Part shown: positions 1 through 7,779 of the stretch, in pieces
How positions within the stretch are numbered: the first letter of the stretch is position 1
How the letters are laid out: every line of letters starts with the position of its first letter
NCBI GenBank assembly: GCA_002308995.1
Contig: DBWQ01000018.1
Coordinates: 1-33,354 of the forward strand
Direction: 5' to 3'
Length of the DNA: 33,354 nucleotides
DNA from: Clostridiales bacterium UBA1234
GTDB taxonomy: Bacteria; Bacillota; Clostridia; TANB77; UBA1234
Made by a program: the position numbers and the translations under genes
The notes under the pieces: model-generated
What the model saw: only the letters and a program-made list of their open reading frames with translations
What the model was told of the DNA's origin: nothing
Database searches by the model: none

Positions 1-118
1 GGGTTAGAAAGCACTTATTCCCAAGGGTTTCTTGCCTTGGGTTAATTAATGGGAGTCCATGAAACACCCGGGTGCGTTGTAAAGCTTTGTCGGCACGCAA
101 TATTTTATAGGAGGTAAA
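1..118 (+). promoter_or_regulatory. Probable 5' leader of the S10 operon
   Basis: Non-coding sequence before rpsJ. It holds a 7-bp hairpin (CCCAAGG at 20-26, CCTTGGG at 35-41), then a short TGCGT (73-77)/ACGCA (95-99) pairing around the palindrome AAAGCTTT (81-88), and the rpsJ Shine-Dalgarno TAGGAGG near 109-115. S10 operons in Firmicutes often carry structured leaders for autogenous control. I do not recognise a specific published leader here, so the regulatory role is inference. The promoter lies upstream of the window. Confidence 0.4.
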
Positions 119-122
119 AACG

Positions 123-464
123 ATGCCAAAAGCAAACAAACAAGCAAATGTAGGAAAGGAAAAAATCAGAATTAGACTTAAAGCTTTCGATCATGCTCTA
201 TTAGATCAGTCTGCTCAAAAAATAGTAGAAACGGCTAAGAGAACAGGTGCTAGTGTATCAGGTCCAATTCCACTACCTACGAAAAAAGAAGTAATAACCA
301 TCTTAAGATCACCTCACAAAGACAAAGATTCTAGAGAGCAATTCGAGATGAGAACCCATAAGAGAGTTATTGATATTCTTTATCCAACTTCTAAAACAGC
401 AGAAGCTTTGATGAAAATCGAACTACCAGCTGGTGTAGAAGCTGAAATGAAAATAGATGAATAA
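123..464 (+). CDS. rpsJ: 30S ribosomal protein S10
   Basis: Small-subunit protein S10 (uS10) of the 30S head, which also works with NusB in antitermination. The 113-residue protein contains the family core with RIRLKAFDH near the N-terminus, GPIPLPTKKE in the middle loop and the EMRTHKRVIDI segment. It carries about 14 extra N-terminal residues (MPKANKQANVGKEK) compared with the usual ~102-residue S10. The AGGAGG seven bases before this ATG supports the long form. First gene of the S10 operon; rplC follows after 74 bp, in which a small hairpin (GTTCAC 497-502, GTGAAC 508-513) sits. Confidence 0.97.
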   Translation: MPKANKQANVGKEKIRIRLKAFDHALLDQSAQKIVETAKRTGASVSGPIPLPTKKEVITILRSPHKDKDSREQFEMRTHKRVIDILYPTSKTAEALMKIELPAGVEAEMKIDE

Positions 465-538
465 TCTAAAATAGCAGTGTCGTTCAAAAAGGTCATGTTC
501 ACAAAAAGTGAACCAATAGCCAAGGAGGTATTATTAAA

Positions 539-1189
539 ATGAAAAAAGGTATTTACGGTAAAAAATTAGGTATGACACAAATCTTCGACCAAGATGGACT
601 TGTAATCCCTGTTACAGTCGTTGAAGTTGAGCCAAGCCTTGTTTTAAGAAAGAAAACAGTTGAAACAGATGGCTACAATGCAATCGTTTTAGCAACTGGT
701 GAAGTAAAAGAAAAACAAATGAACAAACCTAATAAAGGTCAATTCGATAAAGTTAAGCTTTCTTATAGAAAGTATATCAAAGAGCTTAGACTTGATGACG
801 TTGAAAACTATAATGTTGGTGATGAACTTAAAGCTGATATCTTTGAAGCAGGTGAACTAGTTGATGTTCAAGGCGTTTCAAAGGGTAAAGGTTTCCAAGG
901 TGTTATCAAGAGACATGGTCAACACATTGGTCCTAAAGGACATGGTAGTATGTATCACAGAAGACCAGGTTCTATGGGTCCTACTTCTTCTCCAGGAAGA
1001 GTATTCCCAGGTAAGAAGTTACCAGGTCAAACAGGTAAGAACACTACAACCGTTCAAAACCTACAAATTGTCAAAGTAGATATGGATAAGAACGTTATCT
1101 TAATTAAAGGTTCTATCCCAGGATACAAAAATTCATTAGTAAGAATCAAAGAAACAGCAAGAACAGCTGTTACTAAGAGTGCTAAATAA
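539..1189 (+). CDS. rplC: 50S ribosomal protein L3
   Basis: Large-subunit protein uL3, one of the early assembly proteins close to the peptidyl transferase centre. The 216-residue product starts MKKGIYGKKLGMTQIF and contains the diagnostic segment GKGFQGVIKRHG with HGSMYHRRPGSMG after it, the loop that reaches toward the catalytic centre. Length is normal for the family. The start follows AAGGAGG by a normal distance. rplD begins 19 bp downstream. Confidence 0.98.
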   Translation: MKKGIYGKKLGMTQIFDQDGLVIPVTVVEVEPSLVLRKKTVETDGYNAIVLATGEVKEKQMNKPNKGQFDKVKLSYRKYIKELRLDDVENYNVGDELKADIFEAGELVDVQGVSKGKGFQGVIKRHGQHIGPKGHGSMYHRRPGSMGPTSSPGRVFPGKKLPGQTGKNTTTVQNLQIVKVDMDKNVILIKGSIPGYKNSLVRIKETARTAVTKSAK

Positions 1190-1208
1190 GAGAGAGGAGG
1201 AAATATAG

Positions 1209-1829
1209 ATGCCAAAGGTTGATTTATTAAATAAAGAAGGTAAAAAGGTTGGCAATATAGAGCTTTCAGACGAAATCTTCAATGTAGAAGTCAATGAAGA
1301 TGTGATGCATGAAGTAGTTCTTAATTATTTAGCTAATCAAAGACAAGGAACACAATCTACGAAAACTCGTAGCGAAGTTACCGGTGGTGGTAAGAAACCA
1401 TGGAAACAAAAAGGTACAGGTAGAGCAAGACAAGGAAGCATTCGTGCTCCACAATGGATTAAAGGTGGTATTGCTCTTGGACCAAAACCTAGATCTTACA
1501 AATATACATTAAATAAGAAGGTTAAGAGATTGGCACTTAAGTCTGCTCTTACAACCAAAGTTTTAGAAAACAAACTAATTGTACTTGATAGCTTAGATTT
1601 TGATGAAATCAAAACCAAAAATATGGCTACAATACTTGAAAACTTAAAAGTAGAAAAAGCATTAGTAGTTCTTGCAGAAAAGAATGTTAATGTTCAAGCT
1701 TCTACAAGAAATATTCCTAATGTAAAATCTGCACTTGTTAACACAATTAACACATACGATATCTTAAAGTATGATACATTTGTTGTTACCAAAGATGCGG
1801 TAGAAAAAATTGAGGAGGTGTACGCATAA
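1209..1829 (+). CDS. rplD: 50S ribosomal protein L4
   Basis: Large-subunit protein uL4, which lines the exit tunnel; in well-studied bacteria it is also the autogenous repressor of the S10 operon. The 206-residue product has the conserved tunnel loop (TRSEVTGGGKKPWKQKGTG, about residues 53-71), followed by RARQGSIRAPQW. RBS GAGAGGAGG precedes the start. Its stop codon overlaps the rplW start by one base (TAATG), so the two are probably translationally coupled. Confidence 0.98.
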   Translation: MPKVDLLNKEGKKVGNIELSDEIFNVEVNEDVMHEVVLNYLANQRQGTQSTKTRSEVTGGGKKPWKQKGTGRARQGSIRAPQWIKGGIALGPKPRSYKYTLNKKVKRLALKSALTTKVLENKLIVLDSLDFDEIKTKNMATILENLKVEKALVVLAEKNVNVQASTRNIPNVKSALVNTINTYDILKYDTFVVTKDAVEKIEEVYA

Positions 1830-2176
1830 TGGTAGCAGAAGATATTATTGTTAGACCAATTATTTCCGAAAAAAGCAGCAATGCTATGAATGAGGGAAAG
1901 TACACATTCGAAGTAAGTAAAAAAGCAACAAAGATTGATATCAAACATGCCGTTGAAAAATTGTTTGAAGTAAAAGTATTAGACGTTACTACAATGAATG
2001 TAAAAGGTAAGCCAAAGAGACAAGGCGTTCACCAAGGTATGACATCTGATTGGAAAAAAGCAATTGTGACAATTGATACAAATCCAGCAGAGAAGTCTTA
2101 TACAGATAAAGGTGGAAAAGTTAAAAAACTTGATAGTAAGAAGTATAAAACTTCTATTGAGGAATTTGGCGCTTAG
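1829..2176 (+). CDS. rplW: 50S ribosomal protein L23
   Basis: Large-subunit protein uL23 at the tunnel exit, a docking site for trigger factor and the signal recognition particle. The product is 115 residues with the N-terminal IIVRPIISEKS motif and the middle YTFEVSKKATK strand; a lysine-rich extended loop (VKGKPKRQG) is present. Length is slightly above the usual 95-100 because of a C-terminal tail (TDKGGKVKKLDSKKYKT). The RBS GAGGAGG lies inside the end of rplD. The 229-bp gap to rplB holds an inverted-repeat element. Confidence 0.97.
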   Translation: MVAEDIIVRPIISEKSSNAMNEGKYTFEVSKKATKIDIKHAVEKLFEVKVLDVTTMNVKGKPKRQGVHQGMTSDWKKAIVTIDTNPAEKSYTDKGGKVKKLDSKKYKTSIEEFGA

Positions 2177-2181
2177 GCGTA

Positions 2182-2305
2182 GAAACGTTTGAAAATCATC
2201 ATCTTGCGAATTATTGGCTATGACCTCGGTGCTCAACGTATTTCAATACGCCTCCGCTCCTCGGTCACATCCAAAATCCGCAACCTAATAATTTTGAAAC
2301 GTTTC
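2182..2305 (+). repeat. Imperfect inverted-repeat element, copy 1 (rplW-rplB gap)
   Basis: A 124-bp element. The outer arms are GAAACGTTT (2182-2190) and AAACGTTTC (2297-2305); next come GAAAATCA and CATCTTGCGAA on the left, which pair imperfectly with CCGCAA and ATAATTTT on the right. Centrally, GGTGCTCA leads into a small hairpin, CGTAT-TTCA-ATACG. A second copy with the same conserved blocks lies at 5540-5662. The arms could fold the transcript into one long hairpin between two ribosomal protein genes. Confidence 0.75.
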
Positions 2306-2405
2306 AAAAAATTGCTGATTGGCAGTTAAAGATTAGAGGCCTAAAATAAATAATCTGAAAAGCCAGTTAGAGAAATGGCCTTAATATTTTAAAGGAGAAA
2401 TTAAA

Positions 2406-3239
2406 ATGGGTATTAAACAATTTAAACCAACAACACCATCAAGACGTGGTATGACAGTTTCTACTTACGAAGAGATTACCAAAAAGACTCCAGAAAAGTC
2501 TTTACTTGCAACATTAAAGAAAAATGCTGGTAGAAACTCTTATGGTAGAATCACTGTTAGACACCAAGGTGGTGGTTCTAGAAGAAAATATAGAATCATT
2601 GATTTTAGAAGAAGAAAAGTAGATGTTCCTGCTAAGGTGGTAGCTATCGAATACGATCCAAACCGTACAGCAAACATCGCATTATTAGAGTATGAAGATG
2701 GAGAAAAGGCATATATCCTAGCTCCAATCGGTTTAGAAGTAGGAGCTACTGTTATGGCAGGTGCGAATGCAGATATTAAACCAGGAAATTCACTTCCTAT
2801 TTCTAGCATTCCAGTTGGTACCATGATTCATTGTATCGAATTGAAACCTGGCAAAGGTGCACAAATGGTAAGAAGTGCTGGTAACGCAGCACAACTTATG
2901 GCAAAAGAAGGCAAATATGCTCACGTAAGACTTCCTTCTGGCGAGATGAGACTTGTTAGCGTTGATTGTATTGCTTCTATCGGTCAAATTGGTAACACTG
3001 AGCACGAGAATATCAAGCTTGGTAAAGCAGGAAAATCTAGATGGCTTGGTAAGAGACCAGAAGTTAGAGGTTCTGTTATGAATCCTAACGATCACCCTCA
3101 TGGTGGTGGTGAAGGTAAGTCACCAGTTGGTAGACCTGGTCCTGTTACTCCATGGGGCAAGCCTGCTCTTGGATACAAGACGAGAAACAAGAAGAAAGCA
3201 AGTAGCAAGTTCATTACAAAGAGAAGAAACGCTAAATAA
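2406..3239 (+). CDS. rplB: 50S ribosomal protein L2
   Basis: Large-subunit protein uL2, needed for subunit joining and peptidyl transfer. The 277-residue product has normal length and shows RHQGGGSRRKYRIIDFRR near the N-terminus and the strongly conserved C-terminal segment with NPNDHPHGGGEGKSPVGRPG, which includes the histidine next to the catalytic centre. The start follows AAAGGAG. It is 229 bp from rplW, across a hairpin element that may separate or process the transcript, and 13 bp from rpsS. Confidence 0.98.
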   Translation: MGIKQFKPTTPSRRGMTVSTYEEITKKTPEKSLLATLKKNAGRNSYGRITVRHQGGGSRRKYRIIDFRRRKVDVPAKVVAIEYDPNRTANIALLEYEDGEKAYILAPIGLEVGATVMAGANADIKPGNSLPISSIPVGTMIHCIELKPGKGAQMVRSAGNAAQLMAKEGKYAHVRLPSGEMRLVSVDCIASIGQIGNTEHENIKLGKAGKSRWLGKRPEVRGSVMNPNDHPHGGGEGKSPVGRPGPVTPWGKPALGYKTRNKKKASSKFITKRRNAK

Positions 3240-3252
3240 GGAGGTAAGTTAA

Positions 3253-3537
3253 ATGTCAAGATCTATTAAAAAAGGACCTTTCGTTGATCCTAAATTACTT
3301 GCTAGAATTGAAAAGATGAACGAAGAGAATAAAAAAGAAGTTTTAAAAACTTGGTCAAGAGCATCAACAATCTTCCCTCAAATGGTTGGTCATACAATTG
3401 CAGTACATGATGGAAGAAAACATGTACCAGTATACATTTCTGATGAAATGATTGGACATAAGCTTGGTGAATTTGTTCCAACAAGAACTTTTAAAGGTCA
3501 TGCTGGAGACAAAACGACTAAAGTGAAACAACAATAA
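3253..3537 (+). CDS. rpsS: 30S ribosomal protein S19
   Basis: Small-subunit protein uS19 of the 30S head, near the A-site finger and S13. The 94-residue product has the standard MSRSIKKGPFVD start, the TWSRASTIFPQMVGHTIAVHDGRKHVPVYI core (as the segments TWSRASTIFP and GHTIAVHDGRKHVPVYI) and the LGEFVPTRTFKGH end. Length is typical. The RBS AAGGAGG is eight bases before the start; rplV begins 25 bp downstream. Confidence 0.98.
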   Translation: MSRSIKKGPFVDPKLLARIEKMNEENKKEVLKTWSRASTIFPQMVGHTIAVHDGRKHVPVYISDEMIGHKLGEFVPTRTFKGHAGDKTTKVKQQ

Positions 3538-3562
3538 AATTGTATGATAGGAGGAAATGAAA

Positions 3563-3898
3563 GTGGAAAGTAGAGCTAGTTTAAAACATGCTAGAATCTC
3601 TGCCAGAAAAGTAAAAATCGTCATCGATTTAATTAGAGGCAAAGATGTGAAAGAAGCATTAGCTATTTTAAAATTTACACCAAAGGCTGCGTCTCCATTA
3701 GTTGAGAAAGTATTAAAATCAGCTATCGCAAATGCTGAAAACAATCATAACATGGATGCAGATAAATTATATGTTGCAGAAATCTATGCTAATCAAGGAC
3801 CAACAATGAAGAGAATTAGAGCAGCTACACAAGGTAGAGCAAATCGTATCAGAAAGAGAACTTCACACATTGAAGTTGTTCTTAAAGAGAGAGAATAG
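3563..3898 (+). CDS. rplV: 50S ribosomal protein L22
   Basis: Large-subunit protein uL22, whose long loop lines the exit tunnel. I place the start at GTG 3563, not the in-frame ATG at 3557, because AGGAGG at 3549-3554 is only two bases from the ATG but eight from the GTG. This gives 111 residues beginning MESRASLKHARISARKVK, matching the usual family N-terminus. The tunnel loop region PTMKRIRAATQGRANRI and the final TSHIEVVLKE are intact. rpsC starts 22 bp downstream. Confidence 0.96.
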   Translation: MESRASLKHARISARKVKIVIDLIRGKDVKEALAILKFTPKAASPLVEKVLKSAIANAENNHNMDADKLYVAEIYANQGPTMKRIRAATQGRANRIRKRTSHIEVVLKERE

Positions 3899-3920
3899 AG
3901 GAAGAAAGGAGGATTTTTCA

Positions 3921-4580
3921 ATGGGACAAAAGATGGACCCACATGGTTTAAGAGTGGGAATTATTAAAGATTGGGATTCGAAATGGTATGCAAACAAAAA
4001 AGATTTTGCAGATAACCTAGTAGAAGACGTAAACATTCGTAAATACATTAAAAAGAATTTATTTGACGCTGGTATCTCTAGAGTAGAAATTGAGAGAACA
4101 GCAAAAGCAGTCAAAGCTAATGTATATACTGCAAAACCAGGTATTGCACTTGGTAAGAGTGGTGAAAACGTTAATAAAGTAAGAGCTGGACTTGCGAAAA
4201 AGTTCAAAAAAGATATTAACGTTAATATTATCGAAGTAAAAAATGTTGATGCTGATGCACAACTAGTTGCAGAGAACATTGCTGGTCAATTAGAGAGAAG
4301 AATTTCTTATAGAAAAGCAATGAAGCAATGCATGGCTAAATCTATGAAAGCAGGAGCAAAAGGTATTAAAACTGCTGTTTCTGGTAGACTTGGTGGAGCC
4401 GAAATTGCTAGAACAGAGTTTTATAGAGATGGTACTATTCCTCTTCAAACATTAAGAGCTGATATTGACTATGGATTTGCAGAAGCAAATACCACTTACG
4501 GAAAAATCGGTATTAAAGTTTGGATTTATAAAGGTGAAGTACTAAAAGCAAAAAATCAAGCAGAGGGAGGTAGAAACTAA
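3921..4580 (+). CDS. rpsC: 30S ribosomal protein S3
   Basis: Small-subunit protein uS3 at the mRNA entry channel. The chosen ATG at 3921 follows AAAGGAGG (3906-3913) and gives 219 residues starting MGQKMDPHGLRVGI, the normal bacterial start; an upstream in-frame ATG at 3870 lies within rplV and has no RBS. The KH domain shows the GKSGENVNKVRAGL helix-loop, and the C-terminal half has GAKGIKTAVSGRLGGAEIAR. The stop codon overlaps the rplP start by one base. Confidence 0.97.
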   Translation: MGQKMDPHGLRVGIIKDWDSKWYANKKDFADNLVEDVNIRKYIKKNLFDAGISRVEIERTAKAVKANVYTAKPGIALGKSGENVNKVRAGLAKKFKKDINVNIIEVKNVDADAQLVAENIAGQLERRISYRKAMKQCMAKSMKAGAKGIKTAVSGRLGGAEIARTEFYRDGTIPLQTLRADIDYGFAEANTTYGKIGIKVWIYKGEVLKAKNQAEGGRN

Positions 4581-5020
4581 TGCCACTAATGCCTAAAAGA
4601 ACAAAATATAGAAAAATGCAAAAAGGTAGAAACAGAGGTAGAGCAACAAGAGGAAATACCATTACTTATGGTGAGTATGGTCTTCAAGCACTAGAAGCTG
4701 GTTGGATTACCTCTAACCAAATCGAAGCTGCCAGAGTTGCGATGACTCGTTTCATCAAAAGAGGTGGTAATGTTTGGATTAAAATTTTCCCAGACAAGCC
4801 AATTACGAAAAAGCCTGCTGAAACTCGTATGGGTAGTGGAAAAGGCGGCGTAGAATACTATGTTGCAGTTGTAAAACCAGATAGAGTATTATTTGAAATG
4901 GCAGGAATTCCTGAGGAAGTTGCAAAAGAAGCATTTAGACTAGCTGCCCACAAACTTCCAATTAAAACAAAATTCATTACTGCAAATAAAGATGAAGGTG
5001 GTGAAGACGATGAAGGCTAA
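4580..5020 (+). CDS. rplP: 50S ribosomal protein L16
   Basis: Large-subunit protein uL16, which helps position A-site tRNA. The product is 146 residues and contains MPKRTKYRKMQKGRNRG near the start and RMGSGKGGVEYYVAVVKP in the middle. GGGAGG (4565-4570) is nine bases from the ATG at 4580 and 18 from the second ATG at 4589, so the first is preferred. The acidic tail (DEGGEDDEG) arises because rpmC starts inside the end of this gene; the two overlap by 11 bp in different frames. Confidence 0.97.
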   Translation: MPLMPKRTKYRKMQKGRNRGRATRGNTITYGEYGLQALEAGWITSNQIEAARVAMTRFIKRGGNVWIKIFPDKPITKKPAETRMGSGKGGVEYYVAVVKPDRVLFEMAGIPEEVAKEAFRLAAHKLPIKTKFITANKDEGGEDDEG

Positions 5021-5210
5021 TGAAATTAGAAAAATGACTTCATCGGATTTAGAAAAAGAGCTAGTGGAGAAAAAATCTGAATTATTCAAATTAAGATTTC
5101 AACTTGCTACTAACGGACTAGATAATCCGATGAAGATTAAAAATACAAAAAGAGATATTGCAAAAATCAAAACAATTCTAAAAGAAAGAGAGATTGCTGA
5201 AGAAGAGTAA
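5010..5210 (+). CDS. rpmC: 50S ribosomal protein L29
   Basis: Large-subunit protein uL29, a two-helix protein next to L23 at the tunnel exit. The ATG at 5010 gives the usual 66-residue protein starting MKANEIRKMTSSDLEKEL and containing ELFKLRFQLATNGLDNP. An in-frame ATG further upstream (4992) would add six residues but lies before the AGGTGG that serves as RBS. The gene starts inside rplP (11-bp overlap). A 10-bp perfect hairpin follows it before rpsQ. Confidence 0.96.
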   Translation: MKANEIRKMTSSDLEKELVEKKSELFKLRFQLATNGLDNPMKIKNTKRDIAKIKTILKEREIAEEE

Positions 5211-5229
5211 TCTTAAGAAAGATAATTCT

Positions 5230-5256
5230 TAAATGAAATTTCATACATTTCATTTA
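5230..5256 (+). repeat. Perfect 10-bp hairpin between rpmC and rpsQ
   Basis: TAAATGAAAT at 5230-5239 and ATTTCATTTA at 5247-5256 are exact inverted repeats with a 7-base loop. There is no T-run after it, and the rpsQ Shine-Dalgarno AAAGGAG comes directly next. It could be an RNA processing or stability element. Function is not evident from sequence. Confidence 0.6.
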
Positions 5257-5278
5257 GAAAGGAGAATAGCGTAAAGTT

Positions 5279-5536
5279 ATGGAAGAAAGAGCTTTAAGAA
5301 AAACAAGAATTGGTAAAGTTGTCAGCGACAAGATGGATAAAACAATCGTTGTTGCTGTAGAAGACGGTTATAAGCATCCACTATACGGAAAAATCATGAA
5401 AAGAACATTTAAGTTAAAAGCTCATGATGAAAATAACGAATGTGGAATTGGTGATACTGTTAAAGTGATGGAGACGAGACCTTTATCGAAAGATAAGAGA
5501 TGGCGTTTAGTTGAAATCGTAGAAAAAGCAAAATAG
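5279..5536 (+). CDS. rpsQ: 30S ribosomal protein S17
   Basis: Small-subunit protein uS17, a primary 16S rRNA binder. The 85-residue product has the family pattern RIGKVVSDKMDKTIVV, HPLYGKIMKRT and the C-terminal METRPLSKDKRWRLVEIVEKA. Length is typical. The RBS AAAGGAG lies 14 bases upstream, slightly distant. A 220-bp gap with the second inverted-repeat element follows. Confidence 0.97.
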   Translation: MEERALRKTRIGKVVSDKMDKTIVVAVEDGYKHPLYGKIMKRTFKLKAHDENNECGIGDTVKVMETRPLSKDKRWRLVEIVEKAK

Positions 5537-5539
5537 TCA

Positions 5540-5662
5540 AAATGAATGAAAATCACCATCTTGCGAAATATTTTTAGCTTGTTTGGTGCTCAGCGTACCA
5601 TCGTACGCTTCCGCGCTCGCACAAACTAAAAAATTCCGCAATCTGATAATTTTGATTCATTT
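5540..5662 (+). repeat. Imperfect inverted-repeat element, copy 2 (rpsQ-rplN gap)
   Basis: A 123-bp relative of the element at 2182-2305, in the same orientation. The shared blocks are GAAAATCAcCATCTTGCGAA, GGTGCTCA, TCCGC and CCGCAA-CT-ATAATTTTGA. The outer arms here are AAATGAAT (5540-5547) and ATTCATTT (5655-5662), different from copy 1 but again complementary. The central hairpin is GCGTAC-CATC-GTACGC, with a C-G pair where copy 1 has T-A. A small GTCCT/AGGAC hairpin (5711-5728) follows before the rplN RBS. Confidence 0.78.
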
Positions 5663-5756
5663 ATGACAGATACTTAATTAAAGATAGATTAAGTTAAAAA
5701 TTAAACATAAGTCCTTAAATGTTAGGACCGCTATGTTTGGAAGGAGAAGAAAGAAA

Positions 5757-6125
5757 ATGATACAACAACAAACAATTTTAAAAGTTGCTGATAATACTGG
5801 TGCAAAAGAGCTTATGTGCATTAGATGTATGGGTGGATCTCATAGAAAATTTGCCAACATCGGTGATGTCATTGTTGCTTCAGTAAAAAGTGCTGCTCCT
5901 GCCGGAATGGTAAAAAAGGGAGACGTTGTAAAAGCTGTTATCGTAAGAAGTAAAAAAGGTCTTCAAAGACCAGATGGCTCTTACATCAGATTCGATGAGA
6001 ATGCAGCCGTTATTATTAAAGATGATAAGACTCCAAGAGGAACACGTATTTTTGGGCCTGTAGCTAGAGAATTAAGAGATAACGATTATATGAAAATCGT
6101 ATCACTAGCTCCAGAAGTACTATAA
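5757..6125 (+). CDS. rplN: 50S ribosomal protein L14
   Basis: Large-subunit protein uL14 at the subunit interface. The ATG at 5757, ten bases after AAGGAG (5741-5746), gives the standard 122 residues starting MIQQQTILKVADNTGAKELMCI; an earlier in-frame ATG at 5733 precedes the RBS. Conserved VKKGDVVKAVIVRSKKG and the C-terminal RGTRIFGPVARELR are present. rplX follows after 44 bp. Confidence 0.97.
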   Translation: MIQQQTILKVADNTGAKELMCIRCMGGSHRKFANIGDVIVASVKSAAPAGMVKKGDVVKAVIVRSKKGLQRPDGSYIRFDENAAVIIKDDKTPRGTRIFGPVARELRDNDYMKIVSLAPEVL

Positions 6126-6169
6126 AAATCGTAATAAAAATTAAACATTAAAGGTAGGTGTAAAAATAA

Positions 6170-6490
6170 ATGAATAATCTACACATTAAAAAAGGCGACA
6201 CAGTCATGGTGAATGCTGGTGTTGACAAAGGTAAAAAAGGCAAAGTTTTAGCTGTGAATCCAAAAGATAATACCGTTGTTGTAGAAGGCATCAATGTAAG
6301 AACAAAAGCTACCAAACCTAAGAAACAAGGGGAAGCTGGAGGTCTTATCAAAGCCGAAGTTGCCATTAACGCATCAAAAGCAAATCCATATTGCTCAAAG
6401 TGTGGTAAAGGCGTAAGAATTAAAATGAATACCAAAAAAGACGGTACAAAGGTTAGAACATGTGCAAAATGTGGAGAAGAAATTAAGTAA
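6170..6490 (+). CDS. rplX: 50S ribosomal protein L24
   Basis: Large-subunit protein uL24, an assembly initiator near the tunnel exit. The 106-residue product has the N-terminal KOW-type segment (KKGDTVMVNAGVDKGKKGKV) and EGINVRTKATKP. The C-terminal half keeps two CxxC pairs (C75/C78 and C98/C101), so it probably binds zinc. The start follows AGGTAGGTG; rplE is 20 bp downstream. Confidence 0.96.
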   Translation: MNNLHIKKGDTVMVNAGVDKGKKGKVLAVNPKDNTVVVEGINVRTKATKPKKQGEAGGLIKAEVAINASKANPYCSKCGKGVRIKMNTKKDGTKVRTCAKCGEEIK

Positions 6491-6510
6491 GGAAGGAGGT
6501 AACCTAGAAG

Positions 6511-7053
6511 ATGTCAGGATTAAAAGAAACATATAAAAAAGAAGTTGTTCCAGAGCTTATGAAAAAGTTTGGATATAAATCAGTAATGCAAGCACCAAAG
6601 CTTGAAAAAGTTGTCATTAACATGGGTGTTAGTGATGTCAGAGAAAATGCAAAAGCTCTAGAAAATGCTGTAAGAGATCTAGAAATTATTACAGGTCAAA
6701 AAGCAGTAACAACAAAAGCAAAGAAATCTATCGCAGGTTTTAAAATTAGAGAAGGAATGGAAATTGGTTGTAAAGTAACTTTAAGAAATCAAAAAATGTA
6801 TGATTTCGTTGAAAGATTAGTTTCAGCTGCACTTCCAAGAGTTAGAGATTTCAAAGGATTATCTCCAAACTCTTTTGATGGAAGAGGAAACTACTCAATG
6901 GGTGTGAAAGAACAATTAATTTTCCCAGAAATTGAGTACGATAAAATTGATAAAATTAGAGGTATGGACATTATATTTGTTACTACAGCTAGCACTGACG
7001 AAGAGGCTAAAGAGTTATTAAGACTTCTTGGTATGCCTTTCGCCACAAAGTAA
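6511..7053 (+). CDS. rplE: 50S ribosomal protein L5
   Basis: Large-subunit protein uL5, which binds 5S rRNA in the central protuberance. The 180-residue product is of normal length and shows LEKVVINMGVSD, ITGQKAVTTKAKKSIAGFK and RVRDFKGLSPNSFDGRGNYS in order. The start follows GGAAGGAGG. rpsZ starts 12 bp downstream. Confidence 0.98.
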   Translation: MSGLKETYKKEVVPELMKKFGYKSVMQAPKLEKVVINMGVSDVRENAKALENAVRDLEIITGQKAVTTKAKKSIAGFKIREGMEIGCKVTLRNQKMYDFVERLVSAALPRVRDFKGLSPNSFDGRGNYSMGVKEQLIFPEIEYDKIDKIRGMDIIFVTTASTDEEAKELLRLLGMPFATK

Positions 7054-7065
7054 AGGAGGTAAACC

Positions 7066-7251
7066 ATGGCAAAAAAATCAATGATTGCGAAACAAAAATT
7101 AGATCCTAAGTTTCCTACAAGATACTATAACAGATGTAAAATTTGTGGAAGACCACATGCTTACATTCGTAAATTTGGTATCTGCAGAATTTGCTTTAGA
7201 GAGTTAGCTCACAAGGGTCAAATACCTGGTGTAAAAAAAGCAAGCTGGTAG
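7066..7251 (+). CDS. rpsZ: 30S ribosomal protein S14, zinc type
   Basis: Small-subunit protein uS14, short zinc-binding form. The 61-residue protein has two CxxC pairs (C24/C27 and C40/C43) framing RPHAYIRKFGI, the four-cysteine zinc site that the longer zinc-free paralog lacks. Its presence in the spc operon is typical of Firmicutes. The AAAGGAGG is close upstream. A strong hairpin occupies the 108-bp gap before rpsH. Confidence 0.98.
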   Translation: MAKKSMIAKQKLDPKFPTRYYNRCKICGRPHAYIRKFGICRICFRELAHKGQIPGVKKASW

Positions 7252-7265
7252 AGTTTATAAGGCGG

Positions 7266-7320
7266 AGCACTCATCGTGTTCCACAAACAAGAGACCGCAT
7301 TGCGGAGCACGATGAGTGCT
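7266..7320 (+). repeat. 17-bp stem-loop between rpsZ and rpsH
   Basis: The arms at 7266-7282 and 7304-7320 are complementary over 17 positions with a single G-U wobble, enclosing a 21-base loop. The loop region can also form CCGC-ATT-GCGG (7295-7305), which would compete with the long stem. No T-run follows, so an intrinsic terminator is unlikely. It resembles neither of the two 124-bp elements in primary sequence. Confidence 0.7.
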
Positions 7321-7359
7321 TCATAGATAAAAATCTAGAACGAAAGGAGCAAAAAATAA

Positions 7360-7755
7360 ATGAACATTACTGATCCAATAGCAGATATGCTAACAAGAAT
7401 TAGAAATGCAAATGCACAAAAACATGAAAGTGTTGATGTTCCAGCTTCTAAATTAAAGAAATCTATTGCAGAGATTTTATTAGAAGAAGGATATATTAAA
7501 GCTTTTGAAGAAATCGATGATAATTCTCAAGGAATTCTTAGAATTTCTTTAAAGTATGTGAATAAAGAAAAAGCTATTTCTGGCTTAAAGAGAGTTAGTA
7601 AACCAGGCCTTAGAGTTTATGCCACCAAGGACGAAATTCCTAAGGTTATCGGTGGACTAGGAATTGCTTTAATTTCTACATCAAAAGGAATTATGACAGA
7701 TAAGAAAGCAAGACAAGAAGGCGTAGGCGGAGAAGTCCTAGCTTTTGTATGGTAG
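7360..7755 (+). CDS. rpsH: 30S ribosomal protein S8
   Basis: Small-subunit protein uS8, which binds the central 16S domain; in E. coli it is the spc operon autoregulator. The 131-residue product starts MNITDPIADMLTRIRNANAQ and has the conserved C-terminal STSKGIMTDKKARQEGVGGE. Length is normal. The start follows AAAGGAG by a normal distance; rplF follows after 24 bp. Confidence 0.98.
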   Translation: MNITDPIADMLTRIRNANAQKHESVDVPASKLKKSIAEILLEEGYIKAFEEIDDNSQGILRISLKYVNKEKAISGLKRVSKPGLRVYATKDEIPKVIGGLGIALISTSKGIMTDKKARQEGVGGEVLAFVW

Positions 7756-7779
7756 TTTGGAAGAAAGGAGAAATAGAAA

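Noticed and set aside
2182..5662. Miniature transposable elements (MITEs)
   Set aside because: Inverted arms fit, but the outer arms differ between copies and stay complementary, no target duplication is visible and no transposase is nearby. A structured RNA or processing element fits better.
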